The notes beneath the pieces were generated by a model that had not been told where the DNA came from, made no database searches, and saw only the letters and a list, made by a program, of their open reading frames with translations. Shown one piece after another: positions 9,577 through 18,689 of a stretch of 64,000 bases of DNA. How positions within the stretch are numbered: the first letter of the stretch is position 1; every line of letters begins with the position of its first letter. Made by a program: the position numbers and the translations under genes. Source of the DNA: Acidobacteriaceae bacterium KBS 146 (GTDB lineage: Bacteria; Acidobacteriota; Terriglobia; Terriglobales; Acidobacteriaceae); the NCBI GenBank assembly GCA_000688615.1, contig JHVA01000001.1, positions 4,323,001 to 4,387,000 of the forward strand, written 5' to 3'.

Positions 9577-9775
9577 AACTTCGCCCACGTTCCTTGTGGA
9601 CTAACGCTCCGCCGCCATCCTCTCGATAGCGCATCCCCAGACGATGCATCTGCCGAACACTCAACGCCCGGACTGCCGCCCCAGATGCCACATCCCGCCG
9701 ACCAGCCAATACCTCAGTCAGCACTTCGATCCGCTGCAACTCCCGAGCACTCATCGTCACCAAGCCCATCCTCAT
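9532..9775 (-). pseudogene. IS transposase N-terminal fragment (ISNCY-like)
   Basis: From the ATG at 9775 the frame reads MRMGLVTMSARELQRIEVL, then VLAGRRDVASGAAVRALSVRQMHRL and YREDGGGALVHKERG. This is the N-terminal helix-turn-helix of ISNCY-family transposases. After LREYAM (about 9535) the match is lost and no catalytic DDE region follows, so only about 80 of more than 400 residues remain. The IS end at 9777-9823 lies immediately upstream, so the 5' end of this copy is preserved. Confidence 0.7.
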
Positions 9776-9776
9776 C

Positions 9777-9823
9777 GGACAGTTCTAATGGGCGGGACCC
9801 TGACATTTCTAACGAGCGCCTAC
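9777..9823. repeat. IS terminal sequence with repeated TTAGAAxTGTC boxes
   Basis: On the minus strand this segment carries two boxes of the form TTAGAAATGTC and TTAGAACTGTC, 19-20 bp apart, directly before the transposase start. Near-identical arrangements occur at 18648-18689 and, in part, at 22524-22555. They are the terminal repeats and probable transposase-binding sites of one IS family. Confidence 0.65.
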
Positions 9824-9893
9824 ACGGTCTGTTGCTGCAAAGCCGAAATGACTCAGCGGGAACAAAGTAGAACTGTCCGAATTCCGGGTTATA

Positions 9894-10022
9894 GCTGCGG
9901 TTGGACTCTCGGCTGCGCGCCTTGTGGGCTATCCCGCTGCCGCTTTCCTGTTGATACCTTGCAACAGGTCCACCCATCGCCTGCGGCACCCTCCGCTCCT
10001 GCCGCGCCAACAGCGTCCGCAT
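9894..10022 (-). pseudogene. Second decayed transposase fragment
   Basis: The minus-strand frame reads LLARQERRVPQAMGGPVARYQQ and SGSGIAHKARSRESNRS. It aligns by eye with the same region (VLAGRRxVA..., RYxxDGGxGxxHKxRGR) of the transposase fragment at 9532-9775, but is shorter and more diverged. It is followed on the same strand by another TTCGGACAGTTCTA box. Two partial copies of related IS elements therefore lie side by side in the 480-bp gap before the anchor-protein gene; I see no other gene there. Confidence 0.5.
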
Positions 10023-10058
10023 CCCTCCACCGCAGTAAACATCAGCGAGAAACCGGAA

Positions 10059-13000
10059 CTACTGCCCCGTTCCGCTCAACTGTATACCCGCCGTCGTCAC
10101 GACAGCGTTGCTTATCACATTCAGAGTCGCACCACGAACGCCCGTGCTCTTTGGCGAAAACGATACGGACACCGTGCAACTCTTTCCCACCGGAACCGCT
10201 GCTCCGTAACAAGCCGTCCCATTCACGGTGTAATCGGCAACTCCTGTGCCTGTCATCGAAATGTTCGTAACGTTCAAATCCGCCTCGCCTGTATTCGTAA
10301 TCGTGATCGATTGAGCAGGTGACGAGTGATATAAAGTCTGCGTCCCGAAATCAAGAGACGAAGGAGACAACGCAGGCACCGGGAAACCTCCTGTGCCGGC
10401 GACCGCCCAATACGTCTTCTTGCCCGTCACGGGATCCACCACCGTCACCGAGGTGTAAAACCTCCCCGGCTTCGTCGGGGTCACACTCAAGCTCATCTGG
10501 CAGGGAGTCTGCGACGCGCAGCTTCCACCATTAAGCGTATAAGTCTCCGAATTCGATGCTGTCACACTGGCCGTCACCGGCTCTCCATGAGGAGCATTGA
10601 GAGTCACCGTCCTCGACGGACTGCTCCCTCCAATCGCAATATTCCCAACATCAAACAACGTCTGAGAGACGGTCGGCGAGCTCACTCCCGGTCCAGCATC
10701 TCCATTCAGCGTGATGCTCTTAGTGAGGTTGGAGAGAAGGTCTACAAACGTCATATCCTCAGTCTTCGCCCCAGTGCTCTGATCCACAGCGAACGTGACC
10801 ACAAATGTGCACGATCCACCAACCGCAAGGCTGATGCCGGTGGATGAAAAGCCGTAGGAATCAGGAGTGATGAACGTCTGATTCTTGCACCTCGATCCGC
10901 GCAGCGGATCGAAAACTCCGAACGCATCCCCTAATATGAAGTTGGTTTGATTCGAGGAGGGAGGCCTTCTAGAGAGCATGAGGGGAGCCGTCCCCCTATT
11001 CGTCAACGTGATCGTCCCTGCATAACCGGGCACGATACTGTCTGGAAAGTCGTTCTGCGTGATGGTGAAGTCAGCACCGTCACTGTCGCCCCCTAGGCCA
11101 TACAGCTTGATTCCTCCAGACGGCGCCTGAACCACCGCTGTCCTCACCCCGCTCTCTTGCGGTATAAAGCTCACGGGAGTATCACACTCTCCTGCATGCC
11201 CCCCTGGCGGGCATATTCCAACGATAAAATCCCCAGGGTTTTCCCCCGTGACGGAAAACCCTCCTGGAAGCTCGTTCAGAAAGAGGACAAACATCGCATC
11301 CTTCCTGACCCCAATTTCAGCAGGTCCGAAGACGATGGAGCCACCGGCAGATCCTGCTTCCGTGGGCGGTAGCGACACAGGAATCGTGTAAGCCGTCTTC
11401 GAAGAAGTCGCCTGGACATAGGGCGCGCCACTAATTCCATCGACAGAGATCGTGCAGCTCGCCTGGCCCTCTAGCACCGTCGGACAGTTGTTATTTTCAT
11501 AATTGATGGACTTGATCCCCACCGGTGTGGTTCCGGAATTTGTCACCGTAACCGTCTGAGGTATACCGGTCTGCCCGAAGAACAGTCCCTCTGCAGGAGA
11601 AAGGGTCAACGGGCCTCCCGCGAGCGCAAGGCCCGTGCCAGTCAGCGAAACCGTCGCCACACGACCGGACGGGAGGCTGAGAATCCTCAACGTTGCCTTT
11701 CTCAATCCCGCTGCCTGTGGAGTGAAATTCACCTGGATTCTGCAGCTCCTTCCCGCCTGCAGTCCCACACACCGCCCGCCGCTCAGAAGAAGGAAATCTT
11801 CGGTATAAGTCAGCACCTGCCCAGTGTCATCCAGGACCTGCACGGTAACATCCTCCGCACCAGGGCCGCCATTGGTGATCGTCACACCCTGCGGATCGGT
11901 AGTGTAACCGACAGTCTCATCGGCAAATGACAACGCTGTCGCAGAAAGTCCCAATGGCGACGGCGTGACCGGAGCCGTCCCCACCCCGGTCAGTGGGATG
12001 GATACATTGGCGCCCATTTGCAGTGAGGCCACCGCCGTCCCAGTGGCAATAGGCCGGAAAACGACAATCAAAGTACAGCTCTGGCCTGGACCGAAAGTGG
12101 AAAAGCAGGAACCACCATCGATAGCAAACGCACCCGCATCTCGCCCCCCAAATGTTTGCGGAAGATTGCGCCCTGTATTTCCATTGTTCCTAATCGTGAC
12201 CACCTGCTCCGCCGAACTCGTCCCTACCTCTGTTGAAGGAAAGGATAGCGAGTTCGGAGATATTTGGAAGATCGCTTGGCCGCCGGTTCCCTGCACGAAC
12301 AACGTGCTGCTTTGGTGGGTCGTCTCGTCGGTGATGACAAACGACGATGTTCGAAGACCGAGTGCCGAAGGAATGAATCTCACCTCGACGAAACAGCTAC
12401 CCGTGTTAGGTCCGCTAATTCCAGGTTTGCAACTGGATGCCAGAGATGCCGAAAATTCGCTGCTTGCGTTTCCGCCTGTAGCTGGGCCTACAGTAAACGT
12501 GTCGTCATTGTTTAAGTAAAGTGCATTGGAGCTGGAACTATTCAATCCAACGATGCCGACATCCAATGGGTTCAAATCCAGTCGTAATCCCGAAGCCGCA
12601 GCCGTCCCGCTCTCCGTATAGCTCTTCACCGTCGTAAAGCCGGAGGTCGTGTCCTTCACCTGCAGAGATGCCGGGTATTCCTCAACCTGCGTCGGCTTGA
12701 AGATCACATAGGCCGTGCAGGAATCCTGCACAGCTAGCGTACTTGGGCAAGCAGCTCCCGCGTTATAGGAAATGTTGAAGATGCTGGTATCAGTCGGCGG
12801 CAACAGCGTTATCACTGGCGAAACCGGGACCGTTCCGTTATTCACGACAAAAAAGCCAACCGCTGTGGAGCTGCCAACCTGTACCGGGTAAGCGGTGTTG
12901 GTGGGCGTGACCGCGATGGAAGGCCCCGCCGGTTGCCCAACTCCCGAGAGAGCAATATTCCCATATTGCGTCTGTAGCGTTGCCGTGCGAGGTCCTAATG

Positions 13001-14852
13001 CACTTGGTTTAAACCTCACCGCACATTGTCCAATGACAGTATCGCAGTCCACCGCGAAATCCGCCGCGTTCTGTCCAGTGACTCCCCGATTCAAGAGATA
13101 AGTATTCTGAGGAGATGTCAACGTAACTGTCTGAGGAAGACTCTCCACTCCAACCCCCCAACCTCCAAAACCAAGCGGCTGGCCGGAAAAAGCAACTCCC
13201 TGGGGCAATTGCAGCGTAATCCCCACTGTCTGGGTAACCACATCAGCTCCCGCATGAGCATCAATACTTAAAAACTTGGGGATTGCGTTATACGCAGAGC
13301 TTCCAATCGTGTACACCTGGGCCGAAATCGTGCAACTCGCGGAAGGTGCAATCGAACCCTGCGTACAGGTACCACTCTGTCCCCATCCTTGTCCGTTAGG
13401 CACTGTCGCTGACGAGTAACTGGGAGGCGGATAGTAGGGAGTGATCGTCAGGTTGAATGGAACGGTTCCCGTATTGGTCACCGTAATCGTCTGTGGAATC
13501 CCAATCTGACTGAAGGTCAATGAATCCGGATTAATCGTAAAGCTTACTGAACCCGGCGCGATCTCCTGTGCCTGTCCACTCAACGGCACATGGATCAACC
13601 CATTCGGCGCCGTGCTCGTAATCTGAAGATCCGCAGACTTCTGCCCGGCGTTCGTTGGCGAAAGCTCCGTTAGGATCGTGCACGTCGCTCCTCCCGCCAG
13701 CGATGCACTCAGGCTGCACGGAGTCTGCGGAGACGACAGCGCATAGCTGAACTCTTGCACCGAGCTACTCGAAAGGATGATCGATGTCAGCTGAATCGGT
13801 GCGTTTCCCTGGTTCGTCAGCATGATCGCCTTCGAGCTCGTGTCCCCCACGACGACCGTATCGAACGATACCGTCGTCGGAGCCACCAGCAGCCCGCTCG
13901 GAAACGCCGTCGGAAGCGTGAAGCTCGCCGGCGCACTCGTCAGCACAGGCTGGAACGGAAGTGGCGAAGGCAGAAGCGCAAAAAGATCCGCAGCATGCTG
14001 CCCAGGATTATTCGCTAACGAAAGCGCGGCGCCAATAACATTGTTCGGCGCAGCTTCCCCAGCCGCAGTCGTATAGTCGAACAGCTTTCCACAAACCGAC
14101 CCGTCTCCCGCAGCTCCTCCGACAGACTGAATGCAGCTCGCCAGAATATCCGCCAGCGTATTGATCTCTTCGATCGGAAGCGTTGCATCATTCGGCGCAT
14201 TCGCTCCTGGAATTGTCCCCGTCGCTGGATTCACCAGCAAGGTAGCCGAGCGGAATGCAGCCGCAAGCGCAGCATCGTTGTTCGCACTCGTACCCACCGC
14301 ATCTGCAGCCTGCATAAATGGAGCCAGCGACCACACCGCCGCAACTGTCGTCACTTCATTGATGGTGATATTCGTTGTCGCAGTAATATCGCCGCACTTA
14401 CCCAGAACCGTCATCAGGTTCAGCTGCGGATTCGCTTGGCCCGTTCCAGGGTCTCCCCCCGTAGCCACCACATAGACAAGCGCATCAGCCGAAGGACAGG
14501 TATAAATCCCGGCAAGGTCGAACTCGCCAGAAGAATCCGACAATAACGGAGACGCAATCAAAGGCGTGGACGGCCCACCATCCGACGATCCAATCGCATA
14601 CAGCTGAATCGTCGCTCCAGTCACCGGAACAACTCCACCCTTCACGACTCCATACTTCATCGAAGGGGGCGGATTTCCAGTCCCCGTTCCAGTTCCAGTT
14701 CCGGTTCCTGTTCCAGTCCCTGTTCCGGACCCAGTCCCAGTTCCGGTTCCGGTTGAAGTCTGCTTCGACCCGCTCCCCCCCGAGCAGCTGATCACTACAC
14801 AAAGCACCAACGACACAAAAAGCGCCCGAAGCAACCTGTAAGATTCTCGCAT
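10059..14852 (-). CDS. Giant choice-of-anchor-D lipoprotein with ASH-type repeats
   Basis: The protein has 1597 residues. The start at 14852 gives MRESYRLLRALFVSLVLCVVISC, a signal peptide with a lipobox ending in Cys; an upstream in-frame start would only add 26 non-signal residues. A flexible Thr-Gly repeat linker follows (about residues 35-65), then a globular region of about 300 residues, then a long array of ASPM/SPD-2/Hydin-like beta domains. The array repeats LSPSSLDFGTQ, ITITNTG and CTVSVSFSP-type motifs with paired Cys residues. Such proteins are predicted to be surface-exposed; the function is unknown. The C-terminus ends QLSGTGQ, the usual end of a repeat. A truncated paralogue lies 160 bp upstream. 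Confidence 0.87.
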   Translation of the reverse strand: MRESYRLLRALFVSLVLCVVISCSGGSGSKQTSTGTGTGTGSGTGTGTGTGTGTGTGTGNPPPSMKYGVVKGGVVPVTGATIQLYAIGSSDGGPSTPLIASPLLSDSSGEFDLAGIYTCPSADALVYVVATGGDPGTGQANPQLNLMTVLGKCGDITATTNITINEVTTVAAVWSLAPFMQAADAVGTSANNDAALAAAFRSATLLVNPATGTIPGANAPNDATLPIEEINTLADILASCIQSVGGAAGDGSVCGKLFDYTTAAGEAAPNNVIGAALSLANNPGQHAADLFALLPSPLPFQPVLTSAPASFTLPTAFPSGLLVAPTTVSFDTVVVGDTSSKAIMLTNQGNAPIQLTSIILSSSSVQEFSYALSSPQTPCSLSASLAGGATCTILTELSPTNAGQKSADLQITSTAPNGLIHVPLSGQAQEIAPGSVSFTINPDSLTFSQIGIPQTITVTNTGTVPFNLTITPYYPPPSYSSATVPNGQGWGQSGTCTQGSIAPSASCTISAQVYTIGSSAYNAIPKFLSIDAHAGADVVTQTVGITLQLPQGVAFSGQPLGFGGWGVGVESLPQTVTLTSPQNTYLLNRGVTGQNAADFAVDCDTVIGQCAVRFKPSALGPRTATLQTQYGNIALSGVGQPAGPSIAVTPTNTAYPVQVGSSTAVGFFVVNNGTVPVSPVITLLPPTDTSIFNISYNAGAACPSTLAVQDSCTAYVIFKPTQVEEYPASLQVKDTTSGFTTVKSYTESGTAAASGLRLDLNPLDVGIVGLNSSSSNALYLNNDDTFTVGPATGGNASSEFSASLASSCKPGISGPNTGSCFVEVRFIPSALGLRTSSFVITDETTHQSSTLFVQGTGGQAIFQISPNSLSFPSTEVGTSSAEQVVTIRNNGNTGRNLPQTFGGRDAGAFAIDGGSCFSTFGPGQSCTLIVVFRPIATGTAVASLQMGANVSIPLTGVGTAPVTPSPLGLSATALSFADETVGYTTDPQGVTITNGGPGAEDVTVQVLDDTGQVLTYTEDFLLLSGGRCVGLQAGRSCRIQVNFTPQAAGLRKATLRILSLPSGRVATVSLTGTGLALAGGPLTLSPAEGLFFGQTGIPQTVTVTNSGTTPVGIKSINYENNNCPTVLEGQASCTISVDGISGAPYVQATSSKTAYTIPVSLPPTEAGSAGGSIVFGPAEIGVRKDAMFVLFLNELPGGFSVTGENPGDFIVGICPPGGHAGECDTPVSFIPQESGVRTAVVQAPSGGIKLYGLGGDSDGADFTITQNDFPDSIVPGYAGTITLTNRGTAPLMLSRRPPSSNQTNFILGDAFGVFDPLRGSRCKNQTFITPDSYGFSSTGISLAVGGSCTFVVTFAVDQSTGAKTEDMTFVDLLSNLTKSITLNGDAGPGVSSPTVSQTLFDVGNIAIGGSSPSRTVTLNAPHGEPVTASVTASNSETYTLNGGSCASQTPCQMSLSVTPTKPGRFYTSVTVVDPVTGKKTYWAVAGTGGFPVPALSPSSLDFGTQTLYHSSPAQSITITNTGEADLNVTNISMTGTGVADYTVNGTACYGAAVPVGKSCTVSVSFSPKSTGVRGATLNVISNAVVTTAGIQLSGTGQ
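14677..14754. repeat. Hexanucleotide repeat encoding the Thr-Gly linker
   Basis: About 13 imperfect copies of a CCGGTT/CCAGTT/CCTGTT hexamer lie in the coding region, giving (Gly-Thr)n just after the lipobox. Each unit is two codons, so gain or loss changes linker length without a frameshift. Confidence 0.8.
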
Positions 14853-15007
14853 CTGCGCCAGCCCCTGAATTATCATCTTGAGAGCTTCAGCATACAACGC
14901 ACAATTCTTGCGTAAGTTAATCTCCGCCACAATTTACGCGCTTGCACTGCACATAAAGTGGTATGGAACCCCCACTCCTGAAAACACCTGCTGAGCCGTC
15001 ACTTTCC

Positions 15008-15583
15008 TCAAGGAACCGGTGTCGACGTAGCGCTCACTGGAATCTCAATCGTGCTATCGGTCTTGCTGTTGCTGATGATCTGTAGTGTCGCCGACCGATC
15101 TCCGAGGGCGTGTGGAACAAAACCAAGAGTGACCTGGCAAGTGTCGCCGGGATCCATTGAGACACAACTTCCCACGACGGCAAAATCTCCGGAGTTTGCG
15201 CCTGACAAAGTCACACCAGAGAGCCTCAGCTCAGCGTCTCCTGTATTCGTGACAGTTACGTATTGATTCCCCCAGGTACTTCCAATTGCCTGGCTCGGGA
15301 AGACAACAGACGAGGGTGACACCGAAATCTGCGGCAGTCCTCCGGTACCCCCAAGATACACTCTGGCCAAACCACCGGTAATCCGATCTCTTATCGTCAC
15401 AGAAGAACTCTTATTGGCCCCCGCAGATAAAGGATGGAACCACACACCGATCTGGCACGGTATCCCCTGCGCGCAGGTGCCACTATCGATCAGAAAATCT
15501 CCCGGAGCATCGAGGCTGACCACCATTGGGTGCCCATCCGCTTGAGCAACGCTGACATTCTGTACCGCACTCGTATCAACGGA
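15008..15583 (-). pseudogene. Truncated choice-of-anchor-D (ASH repeat) protein
   Basis: The frame encodes the last two ASH-type repeats of a protein related to the neighbouring giant lipoprotein. ISVSPSSVVFPSQAIGS, VTVTNTGDAELRLSGVTL and CQVTLGFVPHALGDRSATL align with LSPSSLDFGTQ, ITITNTGEADL and CTVSVSFSPKSTGVRGATL there. There is no signal peptide. The anchor-like sequence begins near 15583, exactly where the plus-strand nucleotidyltransferase-like remnant ends. An apparent ATG at 15661 lies inside that foreign segment. I read it as the 3' end of a duplicated gene cut by recombination. Confidence 0.7.
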
Positions 15584-16020
15584 GACCTCAATCTGGATGT
15601 GATGCCTCTCGAGAAGGACATCCTTGGGTTCACAAATACGTGGTATAGAGGAGCCCTTCAATCGCCTAGCCGGATCAACCTACCAAACGGGCTGACCATC
15701 CAGGTCATTACTGCTCCCTTTTTCCTCGGTACGAAGATGGAAGCATTTCGAGGTCGAGGTCGAGGTGATTTCCAATCTAGCCGCGATCTCGACGACTTTG
15801 TCGCAGTCGTGGATGGGCGAGAGGATATCATCGGAGAATCACCGGAGCACCACTGGACCTTTGTGAATATCTTTCAGCTGCTGCCGGAGAACTGCTCTCA
15901 GAGCCTCGCTTCATAGATGCACTACCGGGTTATCTGTTACCTGACGAAATCTCTCAAAGGAGGCTGCCCATGGTAAGGAGCAGACTGCAAGCGATGGCTA
16001 TCGCCATCAAAAACCGTTGA
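15584..16020 (+). pseudogene. Remnant of an AbiEii-like / nucleotidyltransferase-family gene, truncated and frameshifted
   Basis: The segment encodes DVMPLEKDILGFTNTWY, then LITAPFFLGTKMEAFRGRGRG in the variant form VITAPFF, then DLDDFVAVVDGRE. I recall this pattern from a family of hypothetical proteins distantly related to nucleotidyltransferase toxins. At about 15865 the frame shifts by one base; the next frame continues EYLSAAAGELLSEPRF and DALPGYLLPDEISQ to a stop at 16018-16020. The N-terminal half is missing, cut at the junction with the anchor-protein fragment. With a deletion and a frameshift it cannot be functional. The family name is tentative; the continuity across the frameshift is clear. 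Confidence 0.6.
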
Positions 16021-16098
16021 TTTCCAAACAACAGTTGTAGGCAGTGGAGCTGTCCTAACCAGGTCTCGCCTTAGGAGCCGGAAAGATAAATTATCGAC

Positions 16099-17694
16099 AT
16101 GCACTTTCAGGTTGTATCGAGTCATGGTGATGTTCAGCGAGCGACACAGCCGGGTGTCTATCTCGTCCATAGCTCATGGAATGATTGGTGGATGTACGAG
16201 ACGCTTTACACGCTTTTTCTCGTATTGGTTCCAGGGACTGTAGTGGTAGCTGGTTCTGTGAAGATCGGTTGCCAAGGCATGACACCCGAGATTAAGGTGC
16301 CACCTCTCGATGAAAGATTTCCGGCTCTTGATCCTACCTACTTCTCTGTCGGACAGAGTGAAGACTACTACCAGACGGTCAACCAATACCCGGGGTACCG
16401 TGAGGCAATCTATGTCGGGCTGCGCGACTGCGCCTATTTTCCAGAGATCTTTGATGAGAATCTCACGGAAGATGTCATGGCGCAATCGCTGCTGCGCAAT
16501 CTGAGCATTGCGTCAGTTCGTGGTCGTCTCCACCGGCTTGCCCATGGCAAGGCTGAACTGACAAAGTACAGTTTTACCTATCTCTTTCCGAATGGCGCTG
16601 ATGTGCCTCCAAGGAACCTGAGTTTCGATGTGAGTCCTGGTGCCATGCCTCCGACAAACGTTCATGCTCTTATTGGACGGAATGGAGTTGGAAAGACCAA
16701 ATGTCTCTCAGGCATGATCGATGCTATTCTCGGCAGACCCTCTCGTCTGGGCGATACGCCGGGCTCCTTTGTCGTCGACGACGATAACGATAATGGAACG
16801 TTCCGAAACCTCATAACCGTTTCTTTCAGTGCTTTTGACTCGTCGGATCCTCTACCGGCTAATACTGTGGGGAATCGTGTGCAGTATTTTTACATCGGTC
16901 TGAAACACCAGCCTCCGGCCGCGACAGATGGGCACCGCGGTGAAGACAGACCGGTGAGTGGTCGATGGACATCTGCTCTCAAAGACGTGCCTCAGCTTGC
17001 GAATGAGTTCATTCGTAGCATGGAGCAGTGTCAGGTAGATTTACGGAAGCTTAGATGGGCGCGAGCGTTGAACACCTTGCAGACCGATCCGATGTTCGAA
17101 GAATCTGAGGTCGCTTCTTTCTCAACGATGACGGTGGATGAAATCGGCAAGGACGCTGCGAGAAAGAGATTTGGAAAGCTCAGTTCCGGTCACGCCATTG
17201 TCCTTCTAACGATTACCCGTCTCGTCGAGCTCGTTGACGAGCGTTCTCTTGTGTTGATCGATGAGCCAGAAGTCCATCTTCACCCACCCTTGCTTTCCGC
17301 CTTCGTGCGAGTTCTCTCAGATTTGCTCATTGAGCGAAACGGGGTTGCTATTGTTGCTACTCATTCCCCGGTTATCCTTCAGGAGATCCCTAGAAGCTGT
17401 GCTTGGATCTTGAATCGATCACGGCTGCGCACGCGTTCAGACCGTCCCGAGGTCGAGACTTTCGGAGAGAACGTTAGCGTCCTAACACGCCATGTATTCG
17501 GTTTGGAGGTCACGCGGTCCGGCTTTCATGCGTTGATCGCGACGGCCGTAAACCGGAACCAAGGCAGGTATGACGAGGTCCTGCAATACTTCCATGGCCA
17601 ACTCGGCGCTGAGGGACGTGCCATCGCGATGGGACTTTGCGCGACTTGGAGCCCTGAAGATTCAGGCATGAGAGATGTTGCCGAAAGCGAGTAG
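16099..17694 (+). CDS. AAA/ABC-type ATPase of a Septu-like defence pair (PtuA-like)
   Basis: The 531-residue protein has all motifs of an SMC/ABC-like ATPase: Walker A GRNGVGKT (193-200), signature-like LSSGH (361-365), Walker B LVLIDEPE (about 384-391) with the family's EVHLHP extension, and a switch His in ATHSP (about 418). The first 180 residues are a separate domain containing SSWNDWW and a FSVGQSEDYY motif. The next gene, 6 nt downstream, encodes an HNH nuclease. An ATPase plus HNH operon is the layout of Septu (PtuA-PtuB), where the complex degrades nucleic acid during phage infection. This rests on motifs and gene order, not on alignment to known PtuA. The ribosome-binding site is weak. 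Confidence 0.75.
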   Translation: MHFQVVSSHGDVQRATQPGVYLVHSSWNDWWMYETLYTLFLVLVPGTVVVAGSVKIGCQGMTPEIKVPPLDERFPALDPTYFSVGQSEDYYQTVNQYPGYREAIYVGLRDCAYFPEIFDENLTEDVMAQSLLRNLSIASVRGRLHRLAHGKAELTKYSFTYLFPNGADVPPRNLSFDVSPGAMPPTNVHALIGRNGVGKTKCLSGMIDAILGRPSRLGDTPGSFVVDDDNDNGTFRNLITVSFSAFDSSDPLPANTVGNRVQYFYIGLKHQPPAATDGHRGEDRPVSGRWTSALKDVPQLANEFIRSMEQCQVDLRKLRWARALNTLQTDPMFEESEVASFSTMTVDEIGKDAARKRFGKLSSGHAIVLLTITRLVELVDERSLVLIDEPEVHLHPPLLSAFVRVLSDLLIERNGVAIVATHSPVILQEIPRSCAWILNRSRLRTRSDRPEVETFGENVSVLTRHVFGLEVTRSGFHALIATAVNRNQGRYDEVLQYFHGQLGAEGRAIAMGLCATWSPEDSGMRDVAESE

Positions 17695-17700
17695 AGAAAC

Positions 17701-18552
17701 GTGCGACGTCTGCCTAAGCCAACTATTTCAACGCATACCGTATTCACCGCCTGCTCTTCAACAGCTTCGCCAAACGAGCTGAAGCAAAGGCTGCTGAATG
17801 TCACGCCCACTGTAGTTGCATTTGCGGAGCAGTATGAATTATTGGCCAATCTTCGCTGTCTTCACTTGGTGGGGCGTCGCGATTCTATTGATGGGCAAGT
17901 CAGTTTGACCGAAATGAAGGACCTCTACAAAAGATCATTGAGTAGTCGGACCGGAATCGCCCGCGACGTCTACGACGAACTGGTCTCCTCGGTTCCGAAC
18001 CGAATCTGCCCTTTGTGCGGCGTCGGCGTAGTAAGCACGCTCGACCATCACCTCCCGCAATCGCAATTCGTGGACTTTATCGTAACTCCTATCAACCTTG
18101 TTCCTGCTTGTGCAGACTGTAACAAGGCCAAGTTGGCCCAATATCCCAAGCTGGCACAGGAACAGACGATTCATCCCTACTTCGAGACTTTCGCCGAAGA
18201 GACTTGGCTATTCGCGGAAGTTCTACATTGCTCCCCGCCGGTCTTACGCTTCCATGTAGCTCCTCCGCCACATTGGAATGAGATTGATCGCACAATCGTG
18301 AAACGGCACTTCACAGTGTTCAAACTTGCATCATTGTTTACGGCCAATGCGGCTAATGAATTGAGCAGCCTGCGCTACCAGCTTGTGGACCGCCTAAGGG
18401 GCGACGCCGCCTCCATCAAGAAATTCCTTCATGAGCAGACTGAGAGCTGCCGCGATGCCTATCTGAATTCCTGGCGGAGCGCCGCATACGCGGCGTTGAG
18501 CAAGGATGATTGGTTTCTGACGTCGGGCTTTCTTCAAATACCTAAGACATGA
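17701..18552 (+). CDS. HNH endonuclease, partner of the upstream ATPase (PtuB-like)
   Basis: The protein has 283 residues and starts at GTG 17701, 6 nt after the ATPase stop, so the two are surely co-transcribed. The centre is an HNH/zinc fold: CPLCG (Cys103, Cys106), LDHHLPQ (Asp115, His116/117), NLVPAC (Asn132) and CADCNKAK (Cys137, Cys140, Asn141). The flanking regions are helical with no other recognised domain. In Septu the nuclease cuts when released or activated by the ATPase. The gene lies in the tRNA-bounded island, consistent with exchangeable defence cargo. A restriction-type or anti-plasmid role is the main alternative. Confidence 0.8.
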   Translation: MRRLPKPTISTHTVFTACSSTASPNELKQRLLNVTPTVVAFAEQYELLANLRCLHLVGRRDSIDGQVSLTEMKDLYKRSLSSRTGIARDVYDELVSSVPNRICPLCGVGVVSTLDHHLPQSQFVDFIVTPINLVPACADCNKAKLAQYPKLAQEQTIHPYFETFAEETWLFAEVLHCSPPVLRFHVAPPPHWNEIDRTIVKRHFTVFKLASLFTANAANELSSLRYQLVDRLRGDAASIKKFLHEQTESCRDAYLNSWRSAAYAALSKDDWFLTSGFLQIPKT

Positions 18553-18647
18553 GCGTTCATCAAATGGAGGGCAGTGGACATGTGGCTTTGCAGAGCTACG
18601 ACATTATCGCTTTGCTCCTACATTTGCGCTCACAGAGTGTGTTGGCA

Positions 18648-18689
18648 CCTGATAGAAATGTCAGGTTTAGCGCCCATTAGAAATGTCAG
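18648..18689. repeat. IS terminal sequence
   Basis: The segment carries GATAGAAATGTCAGG and CATTAGAAATGTCAG, two copies of the terminal box seen at 9777-9823, with the same spacing. No intact transposase gene is attached. Confidence 0.6.

Noticed and set aside
9644-10322. Plus-strand open frames of more than 130 codons
   Set aside because: They are antisense to the transposase fragments and the 3' end of the anchor gene, are Pro/Arg/Ser-rich and show no family pattern.
14677-14754. CRISPR-like or microsatellite array outside genes
   Set aside because: Units are 6 bp, without spacers, and lie in frame inside the anchor-protein gene.
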